Source of the DNA: Kutzneria buriramensis
GTDB taxonomy: Bacteria; Actinomycetota; Actinomycetes; Mycobacteriales; Pseudonocardiaceae
Length of the DNA: 64,000 bases
Assembly (NCBI RefSeq): GCF_043575855.1
Contig: NZ_CP144375.1
Coordinates: forward strand, 1,364,001-1,428,000
Direction of reading: 5' to 3'
Made by a program: the position numbers and the translations under genes
Notes under the pieces: generated by a model
Databases searched by the model: none
The model's input: the letters and a program-made list of their open reading frames with translations, nothing else
Told to the model about the DNA's origin: nothing
Shown: one piece after another, positions 8,775-18,600 of the stretch
How the letters are laid out: the number at the start of each line of letters is the position of its first letter
Numbering within the stretch: the stretch's first letter is position 1

Positions 8775-9353
8775 ATGACGATCACCCTTCGTTTCGCCGC
8801 CGTCGGGCTCGCCGCCGGCATGCTGGTCCTGGGGGCCGGCACCGCCGAAGCCGCCCCCGCGGCCGCCGCCGCACCCAGCGAGTCCGTCTGGATCGCCGAC
8901 GTCACCACCGTGACCGACCAGGCGACGGCCTACCTCCAGCAGCGCCTGGCCAACCCCGGCCGCAACGCGATCGTGCTCGACATCGACAACACGTCGCTGG
9001 AGACCTACTACCACCCGCAGTGGACGACGCCGGCGACGCCGCCCGTGCTGGAGCTGGCCAAGCTGGCCAAGGCCGACGGCGCGGCGGTCTTCTTCGTCAC
9101 CGACCGCACCGAGCTGATCCGCTCGGTCACCGCGGACAACCTGACCGACGTCGGCTATCCGGTGGACGGCCTGTCCATGCGGCCGCTGTTCAACTTCGAC
9201 CCGGCGCAGGTCAACAAGACCAAGGCCCGGGCCGCGATCGAGGCGCAGGGCTACACGATCGTCGCCAACATCGGCAACAACACCACCGACCTGGACGGCG
9301 GGCACGCAGAGCGCACCTTCAAGCTGCCCGACTACAACGGCGCCTTGTCCTGA
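8775..9353 (+). CDS. Secreted HAD-superfamily acid phosphatase (class B-like)
   Basis: A 192-aa exported protein. Seen: a Sec signal peptide (residues 1-26, ending AGTAEAA), HAD motif I IVLDIDNTSLETYY with the nucleophilic Asp, motif II VFFVTDRTE, motif III Lys within NKTKARAA and an Asp-bearing motif IV NIGNNTTDLDGG. This is the arrangement of plant-acid-phosphatase/class B HAD phosphatases, which release phosphate outside the membrane. No strong ribosome-binding site is visible before the ATG. The last 22 bp overlap the 3' end of the convergent small membrane gene. Confidence 0.85.
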   Translation: MTITLRFAAVGLAAGMLVLGAGTAEAAPAAAAAPSESVWIADVTTVTDQATAYLQQRLANPGRNAIVLDIDNTSLETYYHPQWTTPATPPVLELAKLAKADGAAVFFVTDRTELIRSVTADNLTDVGYPVDGLSMRPLFNFDPAQVNKTKARAAIEAQGYTIVANIGNNTTDLDGGHAERTFKLPDYNGALS

Positions 9354-9565
9354 CGGCTGCGCAGGTAGAGCGGTAGGAACAGGATCCACAGCACCAGACA
9401 GCACAGGAACCAGGTGACCGGGTTGTCGATCCGCCACGCGCCGATCGTCACCACCACCGGGTCACCCTGGTCGGCGCGGGCCTTGGCGTCCACGTAGACC
9501 CACAGGTCGGTGGCGAGCGCGAGGCACCAGATCAGGACGGGTAGCGACCAGCTGAGCGTGGCCAT
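9332..9565 (-). CDS. Small two-helix membrane protein, unknown function
   Basis: A 77-aa protein with two hydrophobic helices, SLPVLIWCLALATDLWVYV and an aromatic-rich segment VTWFLCCLVLWILFLPLYL, followed by a basic tail RSRQDKAPL. The inter-helix stretch DAKARADQGDPVVVTIG resembles small membrane proteins that are common next to unrelated genes in actinobacteria. The start MATLSWSLP at 9565 removes a nonhydrophobic N-terminal extension. It overlaps the convergent phosphatase gene by 22 bp. No function is assigned. Confidence 0.72.
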   Translation of the reverse strand: MATLSWSLPVLIWCLALATDLWVYVDAKARADQGDPVVVTIGAWRIDNPVTWFLCCLVLWILFLPLYLRSRQDKAPL

Positions 9566-9616
9566 GCCGGCAGTATGCGCGGACACCACGACCGCCGGTA
9601 GGCCGCGCCGGCCGGC

Positions 9617-9653
9617 TCACCTTGATCGATGCCACGGTCGTCGATCAAGGTGA
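9617..9653. terminator. Perfect 13-bp inverted repeat between two minus-strand genes
   Basis: TCACCTTGATCGA (9617-9629) and TCGATCAAGGTGA (9641-9653) form a perfect stem with an 11-nt loop, extended by flanking CCGG. There is no U-run. It sits directly downstream of the hemerythrin-like gene and upstream of the small membrane gene, so it could be a terminator of the former or an operator. Confidence 0.6.
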
Positions 9654-9671
9654 CCGGACCTCCGCGCGGCA

Positions 9672-10217
9672 TCACTTCCGCAGCAGCGCCGACAGGGCGG
9701 CGACCGTGTCCGAGTCGCAGTCCTCGATGCCGCCCCGCAGCACGTCGGTCCAGTCGGCCGTGCTCAGGTGCCGCTCCAGCAGCGGCACGACGAACAGCTC
9801 GGTGGCGCAGACGTGCTCGCCGTGGGCCTGCTCGAAGCGTTCCAGCGCGTCGGCGAGCATCTCCCGCCGGTGCCGGGTCGGCTCGTCCTCCCAGGCGAGG
9901 ATCGCGGCCTGCACGCCGAGCGACATCGCGTCGAGGGCGCGGTGCTGCTTGTGCATGACGTCGACCATGATGTCGGCCTCGCTGGGCCGGTCCCCGACCA
10001 GGCGCGGCCACAGCACGGCGTCCTCGGCGCAGTTGTGCCGGTAGATGGCGTTGTCGACCAGCCGGATCCGGTCGGCGACGAGTTGTGCGGCGACGCTGTC
10101 GTCGTCGGCGACCGCGCGCGTCAATTCGACATTGCGGGCGAGCTCGCGGCGGAAAATCGCGTGCAGGCGGAACACTCGGCGGCCGTCGAAAGCGCGACGG
10201 TCGGTGGCGGCTGTCAT
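9672..10217 (-). CDS. Hemerythrin HHE-domain protein
   Basis: A 181-aa cytoplasmic four-helix protein. Seen: HAIFRRELARNVELTRAV at the start of helix 1, NAIYRHNCAEDAVLWPRL (His and Glu of the diiron site), HKQHRALDAM, and FEQAHGEHVCATELFVVPLLERH. This follows the H-HxxxE-HxxxH-type spacing of HHE proteins that bind a diiron centre and sense or buffer O2, NO or redox state. The ATG follows a strong GAGGAGGG site. It stands alone on the minus strand beyond an inverted repeat. Confidence 0.82.
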   Translation of the reverse strand: MTAATDRRAFDGRRVFRLHAIFRRELARNVELTRAVADDDSVAAQLVADRIRLVDNAIYRHNCAEDAVLWPRLVGDRPSEADIMVDVMHKQHRALDAMSLGVQAAILAWEDEPTRHRREMLADALERFEQAHGEHVCATELFVVPLLERHLSTADWTDVLRGGIEDCDSDTVAALSALLRK

Positions 10218-10312
10218 GACACCCTCCTCGTTCGGATGTCCTGACACACGCAATTTTCGGCGAACCGGCCGACCCGAGGGTGCGAAGGTCCCGCAAGTGT
10301 TACCCGAACGGC

Positions 10313-11674
10313 CTAAAGCCGGATGCTTTTCTGGTTCATGAATTCCTCGATACCGGCAGGGCCCAGCTCACGGCCCATGCCGGACCGCTTGATGCCGCCG
10401 AACGGCAGATCGGCCTGCGAACCGCCGGCGCTGTTGAGGTAGACCATTCCGGACTCGATCCGCTCGGCCACCCGGCGCATTCGGTCCGGATCCGTGCCCC
10501 AGACGCTCGCGCCCAGCCCGAACGGCGAATCGTTGGCGATGGCGATCGCCTGTTCCTCGGTCTCGGCGCGGAACACCAGCACGACCGGCCCGAAGATCTC
10601 CTCGTGGTACGCGTCCATGTCCGGCGTGACGTCGGTGAGGACGGTGGCCTCCAGGTAGGCGCCGGGCCGGTCGATGGGGTGGCCGCCGGTGCGCAGCGTC
10701 GCGCCCTGCTCGATCGCCTTGGCCACCTGCCCGGCGACCTCGTCGCGGGCCGCGGTCGAGGCGAGCGGCGGCAGCTTGGTGGCGGGGTCGGAAGGGTCGC
10801 CGGGCTGGTAGTAGTCGCCGACGCGCTTGGTCAGCTTGTCCACGAACTCGTCGTAGAGGTCGGCCATGACGATCATGCGCTTGGGCGCGTTGCAGGACTG
10901 GCCGCAGTTGCGCATGCGCGCGGTCGCCGTCCGGCTGACGGTCTCGTCCATGTCGGCGGTGTCGAGCACGATCAGCGGGTCCGAGCCGCCGAGTTCGAGC
11001 ACGGCCTTCTTGAGGTTGCGCCCGGCGTCGGCGGCGACCGCGATGCCGGCCTGCTCGCTGCCGGTCAGGGACACGCCCTGGATGCGGGGATCGGCGAGGA
11101 TCGCCGGGACCTGGCGGCTGGACGCGAAGGTGTTGACGTACACGTCCTCCGGCACTCCGGCGTCGTGCAGCAGCCGCTCGATGGCCAGCGCCGAGCGCGG
11201 GCAGATCGACGCGTGCTTGAGCAGGATGGTGTTGCCCAGCACCAGGTTCGGCGCGACGAAGCGGGCCACCTGGTAGCACGGGAAGTTCCACGGCATGACG
11301 CCCAGCAGCGCGCCCAGCGGCGTCTTCTGGATGACGGCCTCGCCGCCGCGGATGGCCAGCGGCTGGTCGGCGATCAGGTCGGGGCCGTGCTCGCCGTAGT
11401 AGCGGAAGATGTCGACCACGATGCCGATCTCGCCGCGGCCCTCGTTGATCCGCTTGCCCATCTCCAGGGTCATGATCGCGGCCAGTTCGTCGGCGCGCTC
11501 GGCGAACAGCTCGGCGGCCCGCAGCACGATCTTCGCCCGCTCGGTGGCCGGCCGGCGGCGCCAGTCGGCGAAGCCGGCGTGGACCCGGCCGACGGCCGCC
11601 CGGACCTCGGCATCGGTCGCGTTCGGGATCTCCTCCACGAGCTCGCCCGTGGCCGGGTTGGTGACTGTGTACAT
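10313..11674 (-). CDS. NAD(P)-dependent succinate-semialdehyde dehydrogenase-type ALDH
   Basis: A 453-aa aldehyde dehydrogenase. Seen: MPWNFP (127-132), the coenzyme-binding Lys in LLKHASICP, the turn VSLTGSEQAG, the general base Glu227 in ELGGSDP and the catalytic Cys261 in NCGQSCNAPKR. Length and the start TVTNPATGELVEEIP match the short GabD/Sad group that oxidises succinate semialdehyde to succinate, but aldehyde preference cannot be read with certainty. The ATG follows GGAGG at about 11 nt. A good promoter with an operator-like dyad lies 40-67 nt upstream. Confidence 0.9.
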   Translation of the reverse strand: MYTVTNPATGELVEEIPNATDAEVRAAVGRVHAGFADWRRRPATERAKIVLRAAELFAERADELAAIMTLEMGKRINEGRGEIGIVVDIFRYYGEHGPDLIADQPLAIRGGEAVIQKTPLGALLGVMPWNFPCYQVARFVAPNLVLGNTILLKHASICPRSALAIERLLHDAGVPEDVYVNTFASSRQVPAILADPRIQGVSLTGSEQAGIAVAADAGRNLKKAVLELGGSDPLIVLDTADMDETVSRTATARMRNCGQSCNAPKRMIVMADLYDEFVDKLTKRVGDYYQPGDPSDPATKLPPLASTAARDEVAGQVAKAIEQGATLRTGGHPIDRPGAYLEATVLTDVTPDMDAYHEEIFGPVVLVFRAETEEQAIAIANDSPFGLGASVWGTDPDRMRRVAERIESGMVYLNSAGGSQADLPFGGIKRSGMGRELGPAGIEEFMNQKSIRL

Positions 11675-11712
11675 GGGGACGCGCGCCTCCGTTCACTCAC
11701 CTGCCTGCGCCT

Positions 11713-11741
11713 ACTGTATACCGTATGCAGCCGACTGTCAG
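11713..11741 (-). promoter_or_regulatory. Promoter of the aldehyde dehydrogenase gene with a dyad operator between -35 and -10
   Basis: On the minus strand, CTGACA (11741-11736) and TACAGT (11718-11713) are separated by 17 bp, close to the housekeeping consensus. In the spacer and -10 lies the dyad TGTATAC-C-GTATGCA (plus strand 11715-11729), six of seven pairs matched. This shape is typical of FCD-type GntR operators. A repressor here would block polymerase. No matching regulator gene is adjacent, so it is probably encoded elsewhere. Confidence 0.62.
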
Positions 11742-11927
11742 CGGCTGCTCCCGTCCGCTAAAGCACCCGGTCAGGTGATTAAGTGCGCCACCGGCCCCCT
11801 CGACTGGACTGGCTCCCGTCCGCGTTGTTATCTCTGCGCCCGGAAGATCATCTCCAGACCTCCCGACAGTTGTCCGCGCAAACACTGTCGGCGACGGTCG
11901 TGACGCAGCGTTAGGACTAGGGCGATC

Positions 11928-13088
11928 ATGGCCGATCGGGCGACCGTGCTCATCGTGGGCGCGGGGCCAGCCGGGCTCGTGCTGGGCAATCTGTTGCGAG
12001 CCAACGGAATCGACACACTCATTCTGGAGCGGGGCAGCCGCGAGCGGGTGCAGACCCGGGCCAGGGCGGGCTTTCTCGGCGCGAACAGCGCCCGCGTGCT
12101 CACCGAGCACGGCCTGGCCGCCGGCATGCTCCGAAGTGGACAGTCGCACGACACGTGCGCCTTCCGCGACGCCGAAGGCGAATTCGAGCTCAACTACGGC
12201 GAGCTGGGCCGCGGCGAGGTGCACACCGTCTACCCGCAGCAGCACCTCGTCACCGACCTCATCGCCGAGTACCTGCACCGTGGCGGCCGGATCCGGTTCG
12301 ACGTGACCGTCACGGAAATAGACGCGGCAACGGCCACGGTCCGTCACAACGGCGGCGAGTCCCGCGGGCGGTTCGTGGTCGGCTGCGACGGCAGCAACGG
12401 CGTCTCCCGCCGGGCCCTGCCGGCGGACCTGGCCACCCGCCACGCCCGCGACCACGGCATCGCCTGGCTGGCCGTGCTCACGGAGGCCCCGCAGAGCATG
12501 ACCGCGGTGACCTATGCCTTGCACGACAACGGATTCGCCGGCCACATGGCCCGCAGCCCGCAGGTCACCCGCTACTACCTCCAGGTCTGCGCCGACGACG
12601 ACCCGGCGGCCTGGCCCGACGAGCGGATCTGGTCCGAGCTGGCCATCCGGATGCGGGTGGACAGGTTCGGGCCGCTGCGCGAGGGACCGGTCACCGAGCG
12701 CCGGATGGTGCGGCTGCGCTCCGACGTCGTCGACCCGATGCAGCACGGCCGCCTGTTCCTGGCCGGCGACGCCGCCAGCCTGATCAGCCCGTCCGCGGCC
12801 AAGGGAGCCAACCTGGCGATCATGCAGGCGGAGGTGCTCGCCCGCGCCCTCACCGACGCGGTGACCCGCGAGGACGAAGCCGCGCTGCGCGCCTACTCGC
12901 GGACCTGCCTGCCCCGCATCTGGCGGGCCCAGGAGTTCTCGCACTGGATGATCACCCTGCTGCACGGCCCGGCCGCCGCCGAGCCGGACGCCGGCTTCCA
13001 GCGCGTGCTGCGGCGCGCCCGGCTCTCGAGCCTCCGGGACAGCCGCTCCCACCAGGACTTCTTCGCTGAGAACTACGTCGGCATCTGA
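11928..13088 (+). CDS. FAD-dependent aromatic hydroxylase (p-hydroxybenzoate hydroxylase-like)
   Basis: A 386-aa flavoprotein monooxygenase. Seen: the FAD Rossmann motif VLIVGAGPAGLVLGNLL at residues 7-23, RARAGFLG near residue 46 (the PobA-type substrate-loop Arg), the middle motif VVGCDGSNGVSR, and RLFLAGDAASLISPSAAKGANLA as the second FAD signature. It also has the PobA-like segment VYPQQHLVTDL. It uses NAD(P)H and O2 to hydroxylate a phenolic ring. It precedes the methyltransferase fusion by 18 bp, so the pair probably hydroxylates then O-methylates one aromatic substrate. It could serve catabolism or natural-product tailoring; context favours the latter. Confidence 0.85.
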   Translation: MADRATVLIVGAGPAGLVLGNLLRANGIDTLILERGSRERVQTRARAGFLGANSARVLTEHGLAAGMLRSGQSHDTCAFRDAEGEFELNYGELGRGEVHTVYPQQHLVTDLIAEYLHRGGRIRFDVTVTEIDAATATVRHNGGESRGRFVVGCDGSNGVSRRALPADLATRHARDHGIAWLAVLTEAPQSMTAVTYALHDNGFAGHMARSPQVTRYYLQVCADDDPAAWPDERIWSELAIRMRVDRFGPLREGPVTERRMVRLRSDVVDPMQHGRLFLAGDAASLISPSAAKGANLAIMQAEVLARALTDAVTREDEAALRAYSRTCLPRIWRAQEFSHWMITLLHGPAAAEPDAGFQRVLRRARLSSLRDSRSHQDFFAENYVGI

Positions 13089-13106
13089 CAAGTTGGAGTG
13101 CACACC

Positions 13107-14777
13107 ATGACCGTGACGATCGCGCCCGCGCTCGCCCCGGAGGACCTCGCTCGCCTCACCGCGGTGACCACGCTCATCCGAGCCAACGACACCGCTTCCG
13201 TGCTGGCTGCGGCCATGCCGTCGCTGGACGAGGCCGAGCGCGCGGCGCTGGCCGCGCACACGCGCTTCACACACGCCGCCGTGCTGGTGTTTCCCCGAAC
13301 ATTGGACGGCCTGGGTGCGGAGCTCGCCCGCCGGGGCATCCAGGTCGGACAGACGATCCCGAGCGTGGTGGTGCGCGACCGGCTCAGCGGCCGGTACGGC
13401 CTGCCGGTCGAGGAGCTGACGGTGGGCATCCTGCGCGCCGCGGTCACCGACCGCCTGGGGAACCCCTGTGAGCTCGAGATCTTCGCCATGGCCACGCCGC
13501 CGGCGCTGGTGCACGTGGCCGAGGACGAGCGGCGGCACGGCCGGGAGAACCACTTCGCGCTGGCCGTGCCGCGCGCCGACGCGATCGTCCTGTGTGGACT
13601 GCGGGAGATCGTGGCCGGCCGGATGCGGCCGGACGGCGGCGGCTACAACGGCCACGAGGACAACACGATCCTGTACTTCCGCGACGCCCAGCACCCGCAG
13701 CCGGCGTTCCGCCGGCTCGAGCTGATCAGCGCCGGCAAGTTCCCCCAGCTGCTGGACCTGCACCGGCGGGAGTCCGCCGCCGGCACGCACGTGCTGCGGC
13801 TGATGACCGGCGCATGGGCCACGCAGGCCATCGCCGCCGCCGCGGAGCTGTGCCTGCCGGACCACCTGGTGACCATGTCCGACCTGCCGAGCCTGGCCGC
13901 CGCGACCGGCACCGACGGCGACAGCCTCGGCCGCCTGCTGCGCTACCTGGCCACCCTCGGCCTGGTCCGCGCGTCGGAGGGCGGCCACGCGCTGACCGAA
14001 CTCGGCTCACTGCTGCGGTCCGATGTGGACGGATCGCTGCGGCCGCTGGCCCTGATGTACGGCGGGCCGTTCTACCGGTCGTTCGCCGAGCTCACCGCCG
14101 CCGTCCGGACGGGCGAGGAGTCGTACGCGAAGGTCTTCGGCGAGCACCACTTCGCGCACATGGCCGCCGACCCCGAGCTGGCCGAGCTGTTCCACGCCTC
14201 GATGGCGGCCAGCAACGCCGTCTTCACCGACCTGGCCCGGATGATCGACTTCGGTCGGGCGAAGACCGTCGTCGACATCGCCGGCGGCAACGGCGCGCTG
14301 CTGTCACGGGTGCTCGCCGCCAACCCGCCCCTGCACGGCGTGCTGCTGGAACGCCCGCACGCGCTGGCCGTCGCCGAGACCACGCTGGCGCCGGTCGCCG
14401 ACCGCTGCACGCTCGTCGCCGGCGACTTCACCGAGAGCGTGCCGTCCACCGGCGACGTCTACCTGCTGTCGCGGGTCCTGCACGACTGGGACGACGCCCA
14501 GTGCCGGTCCATCCTGGCGACCATCGCCGACGCGATGCCCGACCACGCCGAGCTGCTGGTGATCGAGCGCCTGCTGCCGGACGTCGAGGGTGGCGAGTCG
14601 CTGGCCGTGGCGTGGGACGTGCACATGCTGTGCAACGTCGGCGGGCGGGAACGGACCGAGTCCCACTACCGCGCGCTGCTGGCGGAGGCGGGCTTCGAGC
14701 TCACGGCGACGGTCGGGCTCCCGCTGGACACCTACGTCCTGCGGGCGCGCAAGCCACTGATCCCGGCCGCGCGATGA
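13107..14777 (+). CDS. Fusion: N-terminal VOC-like domain plus SAM-dependent O-methyltransferase
   Basis: A 556-aa protein about 200 residues longer than usual small-molecule O-methyltransferases. The C-terminal ~340 residues are a DnrK/RdmB-type class I methyltransferase: a dimerisation domain, SAM motif VVDIAGGNGALL, and VLHDWDDAQCRSIL with the catalytic-type His-Asp. The N-terminal ~215 residues read as two beta-alpha-beta-beta-beta modules with possible metal ligands (FTHAAVLVF and CELEIFAM; ENHFALAV and RRLELI), so a VOC-fold (dioxygenase/glyoxalase-like) domain is my inference. The ATG at 13107 follows TTGGAG. It is co-transcribed with the FAD hydroxylase. Confidence 0.82.
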   Translation: MTVTIAPALAPEDLARLTAVTTLIRANDTASVLAAAMPSLDEAERAALAAHTRFTHAAVLVFPRTLDGLGAELARRGIQVGQTIPSVVVRDRLSGRYGLPVEELTVGILRAAVTDRLGNPCELEIFAMATPPALVHVAEDERRHGRENHFALAVPRADAIVLCGLREIVAGRMRPDGGGYNGHEDNTILYFRDAQHPQPAFRRLELISAGKFPQLLDLHRRESAAGTHVLRLMTGAWATQAIAAAAELCLPDHLVTMSDLPSLAAATGTDGDSLGRLLRYLATLGLVRASEGGHALTELGSLLRSDVDGSLRPLALMYGGPFYRSFAELTAAVRTGEESYAKVFGEHHFAHMAADPELAELFHASMAASNAVFTDLARMIDFGRAKTVVDIAGGNGALLSRVLAANPPLHGVLLERPHALAVAETTLAPVADRCTLVAGDFTESVPSTGDVYLLSRVLHDWDDAQCRSILATIADAMPDHAELLVIERLLPDVEGGESLAVAWDVHMLCNVGGRERTESHYRALLAEAGFELTATVGLPLDTYVLRARKPLIPAAR

Positions 14778-14782
14778 CTGCA

Positions 14783-14814
14783 ACCGGTGAGCCCTCGGCC
14801 CGGGGCTCACCGGT
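14783..14814. terminator. Bidirectional terminator between convergent genes
   Basis: ACCGGTGAGCCC (14783-14794) and GGGCTCACCGGT (14803-14814) form a perfect 12-bp stem with an 8-nt loop. It lies 5 nt after the methyltransferase stop, and its right arm contains the stop codon of the convergent TIM-barrel gene. There is no U-run, as is usual in this GC range. Confidence 0.75.
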
Positions 14815-15481
14815 ACGGCGTGAGGAAGCGGCGGGCCAGCGCGCGCAGGCGGGCGACCTCCTCGGCGAGGCCCTCCTCCCACACCGGACCCGGCCGTTCG
14901 ATGATCACCGGCACCGCCCGCCCGGCCGCGTCGAAGGCGGCGGAGACCAGCTCTACCAGCGACGGCTCGGTGTCGACGGTGCCGACGTTGACCTGGCTGA
15001 GGCGGTCGGCGTGGTCGCCGGCCAGGGCCCGCAGCAGGAGGTGGCCGCCGGTGGCGAAGGCCAGCGAGGCGTCCAGGCAGAGCGACGCGGCGGGGTGGGC
15101 CGCCAGCGCCTGGTCGAGCAGCTCAGGTTCGGCCGTGTTGCGGAACGTCAGCAGCTTGGGGATGTCCAGCAGTGGCTGGTCGGCCGGCACGATCAGCGGC
15201 GCGTCGACGTCGATCGGGCGCGTGCAGCCGTCACGGAGGAGGACGGAGGGCCGCAGGCCGTGGGCGCGCAGCTGCTCGACAGCGTGGGCCAGGACCTCGG
15301 TGCGGGTGGAGCCGGCGCAGGCGAGCTCCACGGCGTTGCCGCCGTAGGCCTTGCAGGCCAGGGCCGCGACCGGGAAGTCTCCCGACGTGAAGCAGGCGGT
15401 GGAGAAGCCGACGACATCCCCGAGCGTCGTCCGACCGGTCAGAAAACCGTGCCCGTACTGCCGGCCGTCCCCGGGCCACTC
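14807..15481 (-). CDS. TIM-barrel (xylose isomerase-like) protein, unknown substrate
   Basis: A ~224-aa protein. Seen: an opening strand VVGFSTACFTSGDFPVAAL, the repeated pattern AVELACAGSTRTEVLAHAV then LRAHGLRPSVLLRD, SLCLDASLAFATGGHLL and the terminal PVIIERPGPVWEEG, fitting the strand/helix order of AP-endonuclease-2-type sugar isomerases. The canonical metal-binding Glu/His residues are not clear, so it may have lost isomerase chemistry or bind another ligand. The start is uncertain: GTG at 15481 is chosen and GTG at 15526 is an alternative. It is convergent with the methyltransferase fusion and divergent from the large SARP-ATPase. Confidence 0.62.
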   Translation of the reverse strand, partial: EWPGDGRQYGHGFLTGRTTLGDVVGFSTACFTSGDFPVAALACKAYGGNAVELACAGSTRTEVLAHAVEQLRAHGLRPSVLLRDGCTRPIDVDAPLIVPADQPLLDIPKLLTFRNTAEPELLDQALAAHPAASLCLDASLAFATGGHLLLRALAGDHADRLSQVNVGTVDTEPSLVELVSAAFDAAGRAVPVIIERPGPVWEEGLAEEVARLRALARRFLTPYR

Positions 15482-15660
15482 CACCGCGCCGCCCACCCCC
15501 ACGCACAATCCACATCCACCCACCACAACAGGGTCGTCGCCCGATCTCCAAATGATCTAGACGCCGTCTCCAGACCCGCTCAGCGCGGCTGTGGCCGAGG
15601 CGGCGCCTGATACGTGAGACTGTTCGGTGATCGTGACGACGACCGGCGGAGTGATTCCTG

Positions 15661-18600
15661 ATGACGAGTCAACCGACACCCGAGCTGCGGGCCAAGCTGC
15701 TCGGGCCGGTGCGCGTCTGGGTGGGGCCCCGCGAGGTGACGCTCGGCTCGCCGCTCCCCCGCGCCGTCATCGCGATGCTGGCCATGCGGTCGACGAATGT
15801 GGTGTCCCGTGAGGAACTGATCGACGGCGTGTGGGGCGAGAACCCGCCGGCGACGGTCGAGGGCAGCCTGTACACGTACATCTCCTCGCTGCGCAAGGCG
15901 CTGGAGCCGGACCGGGGGCGCCGCGAGTCGTCGGGGCTGCTCGTGTCGGAGGGCGCCGGCTACCGGCTGCTGCTGCCGGCGGCGAACCTGGACGTGGTGG
16001 AGTTCGAACGCCTGCGGGAACACGGCCAGCACCAACTCGCCGACGGCGACGCCGTGGGCGCGCAGCGCTCCCTCGACGACGCGCTGGGGCTGTGGCAGGG
16101 CGAGGCGCTGTCGGGCGTCACCGGCCCGTACGCACAGGCGCAGCGCTACCGCCTGGGCGAGCTGCGTTTAGTGGCCCGCGAGCTGAGCGCGGAGGCGGCG
16201 CTCGCGAACGGTCAGCACGCGACGGCGGTGGCCGACATCGCGGCGCTGGTGCACGAGCACCCGATCCGTGAACGCCCGCGCTGGCTGCTGATGCTGGCGC
16301 TCTACCGGTGCGGCCGGCAGGCGGAGGCGCTGACGGCGTTCCGCGAGGCCAGACAGGTGCTGATCGACGAGCTGGGCGTGGATCCGAGCCGGCAGCTGCA
16401 AGAACTGCACGAGCGGATCCTCGCCAACGACCCCACGCTGCTGCTCACGCCGACTGTCCCCGTGCAGACGACGACGCGTGCACCGGCTCCGACCACTCCC
16501 CCACCTGCCGCCGCGCTCGTCGGCCGTGAGACCGAGATGGACGCGCTGCGCGCCGCCGTCACGGAGGTCAGCGCCGGCCGCGGGCAGACGGTGTGGATCG
16601 AGGGCGAGATGGGCATCGGCAAGTCCGCCCTGCTCATGGCCGGTCTCGCGCATGCCGAGTGGGCCGGCTGCCAGGTGGCGCACGCAGTGGCGGACACCCT
16701 GGGGCAACGGTTCCCGCTGCGGGCGATGCTGGACTGCCTGGACGTGACGCCGCAGTCGACGGACCCGCGCCGCGTGGCGCTGGCGCACGCGCTGCGCGAC
16801 AGCGAGGCCAATCAGTCGATCGTCGGCGGCGGCAACAGCATCTTCAGCACCATCGACCGCCTCGTGGCGCTGGTCGAGGAGCTGTGCGCGGACGGCCCGC
16901 TCGCGGTCGGCCTCGACGACGTGCAGTGGGCCGACGAGTCCAGCCTCGAGGTGTGGCACCGGCTGTGCCTGCTCACCGCGAAGCTGCCGCTGCTGCTGAT
17001 CGGCGCGACGCGGCCGGCACACCAGCGGCCCGAGGTGGACCAGCTGCGCCGCGACACCGAGAGCCTGGGCGGCGCGGTGCTGCGCTTGGCGCCGCTGACC
17101 ATCGACGACGTCGCCGGCATGGTCGGCGAGCTGGTGGGCGCCCCGCCGGGGCCGCGACTACGTGAGATCGCGGGCCGGTCCGGCGGCAATCCCCTGTACG
17201 TGCGGGAGATGGCCGACGCGTTGGTCCGCGAGCGGATCGTGCACGTCGACGACGACACCGCGGAGGTGACGGCGGAGGCGTTCGAGCGCGTGCCGGTGTC
17301 GCTGGTGTCGGCGGTGACCGGGCGTCTCGGCTTCCTGTCGGAGGCGACCCGCGAGGTGCTGCGATGGGCGGCGCTGCTCGGCGGCGAGTTCGGCGTGGTC
17401 GACCTGTCGGTGGTCGTGGGCAAGTCGGTGTCGGCGCTGGTGCAGCCGTTCGAGGAGGCGATCGCCGCTGGTGTGCTGCGCGACGCCGGCCTGCGGCTCG
17501 CGTTCCGGCACCCGCTGATCAGGCAGTCGCTGTACGAGGGCATGCCGGCGGCGCTGCGCGTGGGGCTGCACTACCAGGCGGCGCAGGCACTCGCGGCAGC
17601 CGGCGGGCCCGAGGAGCACGTGGCGGAGCAGTTGCTGGCGGCCGAGTCCGGCATGGGGCCGTGGGCGGCGGAGTGGTTGGCGCAGGCCGCGTCGGTGCTG
17701 CACCACCGTGCGCCGCTGGTGGTCGTGGAGTTGCTGCAACGTGTGCTGGAGACCGTGCACATCGCCGACTCCGCGCGGGCGGCGCTGATGGCGCACCTCA
17801 CCAGCGTGCTGTTCCGTATCGGCCGTGACGCCGAGGCCGAGCAGTGGGGCCGCAAGGCGTTGGCGCACCTCCATGACGCGAACCTGGCCGCCGAGGTGCG
17901 GTGGGTGCTGGCGTATGTGCCGTACCGGGCGTCGCACGCGGAGAAGGCGCTGGCCATGTTGGACGAAGCGCTCGCCGACTCCGACCTGCCGCAATTGTGG
18001 CGCGCGCGGCTGCTGTCGCTGCAAGCGCTGGTGCAACGGGCCAGCGCGGGCGAGCTGGAGGTGTCGCAGGAGACGGCGCACCGCGCGGTGGCGCTTGGTG
18101 AACAGGTCGGCGACGCCTTCACCGTGGGACAGTCGCTGGAAGTGCTGTGGCAGGTGGAGGCCGTGCGGCGCGACTACGCCCGTGGCGTCGAGTACCTCAA
18201 CCGTGCGATGGACATTGTCGGCACCGACATCAGTCTCACCGACCTGAGGCTGGTGCTGCTGGACAACCGCATGTTCACGCTGCAATGCCTGGACCGCCTC
18301 GCCGAGGCCGGCGAGGACCTGCGCATGGCGTTCGAGATCGCCGCCCACAACACGCCGCTGGCCAGCCTGCACGTCGCCGGGGCGGTGCACCGGTATTGGC
18401 TGGGGCAGTGGGATGACGCCCTCAGCGATCTTTCGCGGGCACTCGGGGATTCGCCTGACTTCACCGGGTACGGGCTGCGCGAGGGCGGTCCGGTGCTGCT
18501 GCTGCACGGGTGTGGGGCGTTGATCGCCGCGCACCGGGATGACGAGGAGCGCATCCGTAAGCACCTGGAGGCCGGGCTTACGCTGCCCGTGCTCAGCGAG

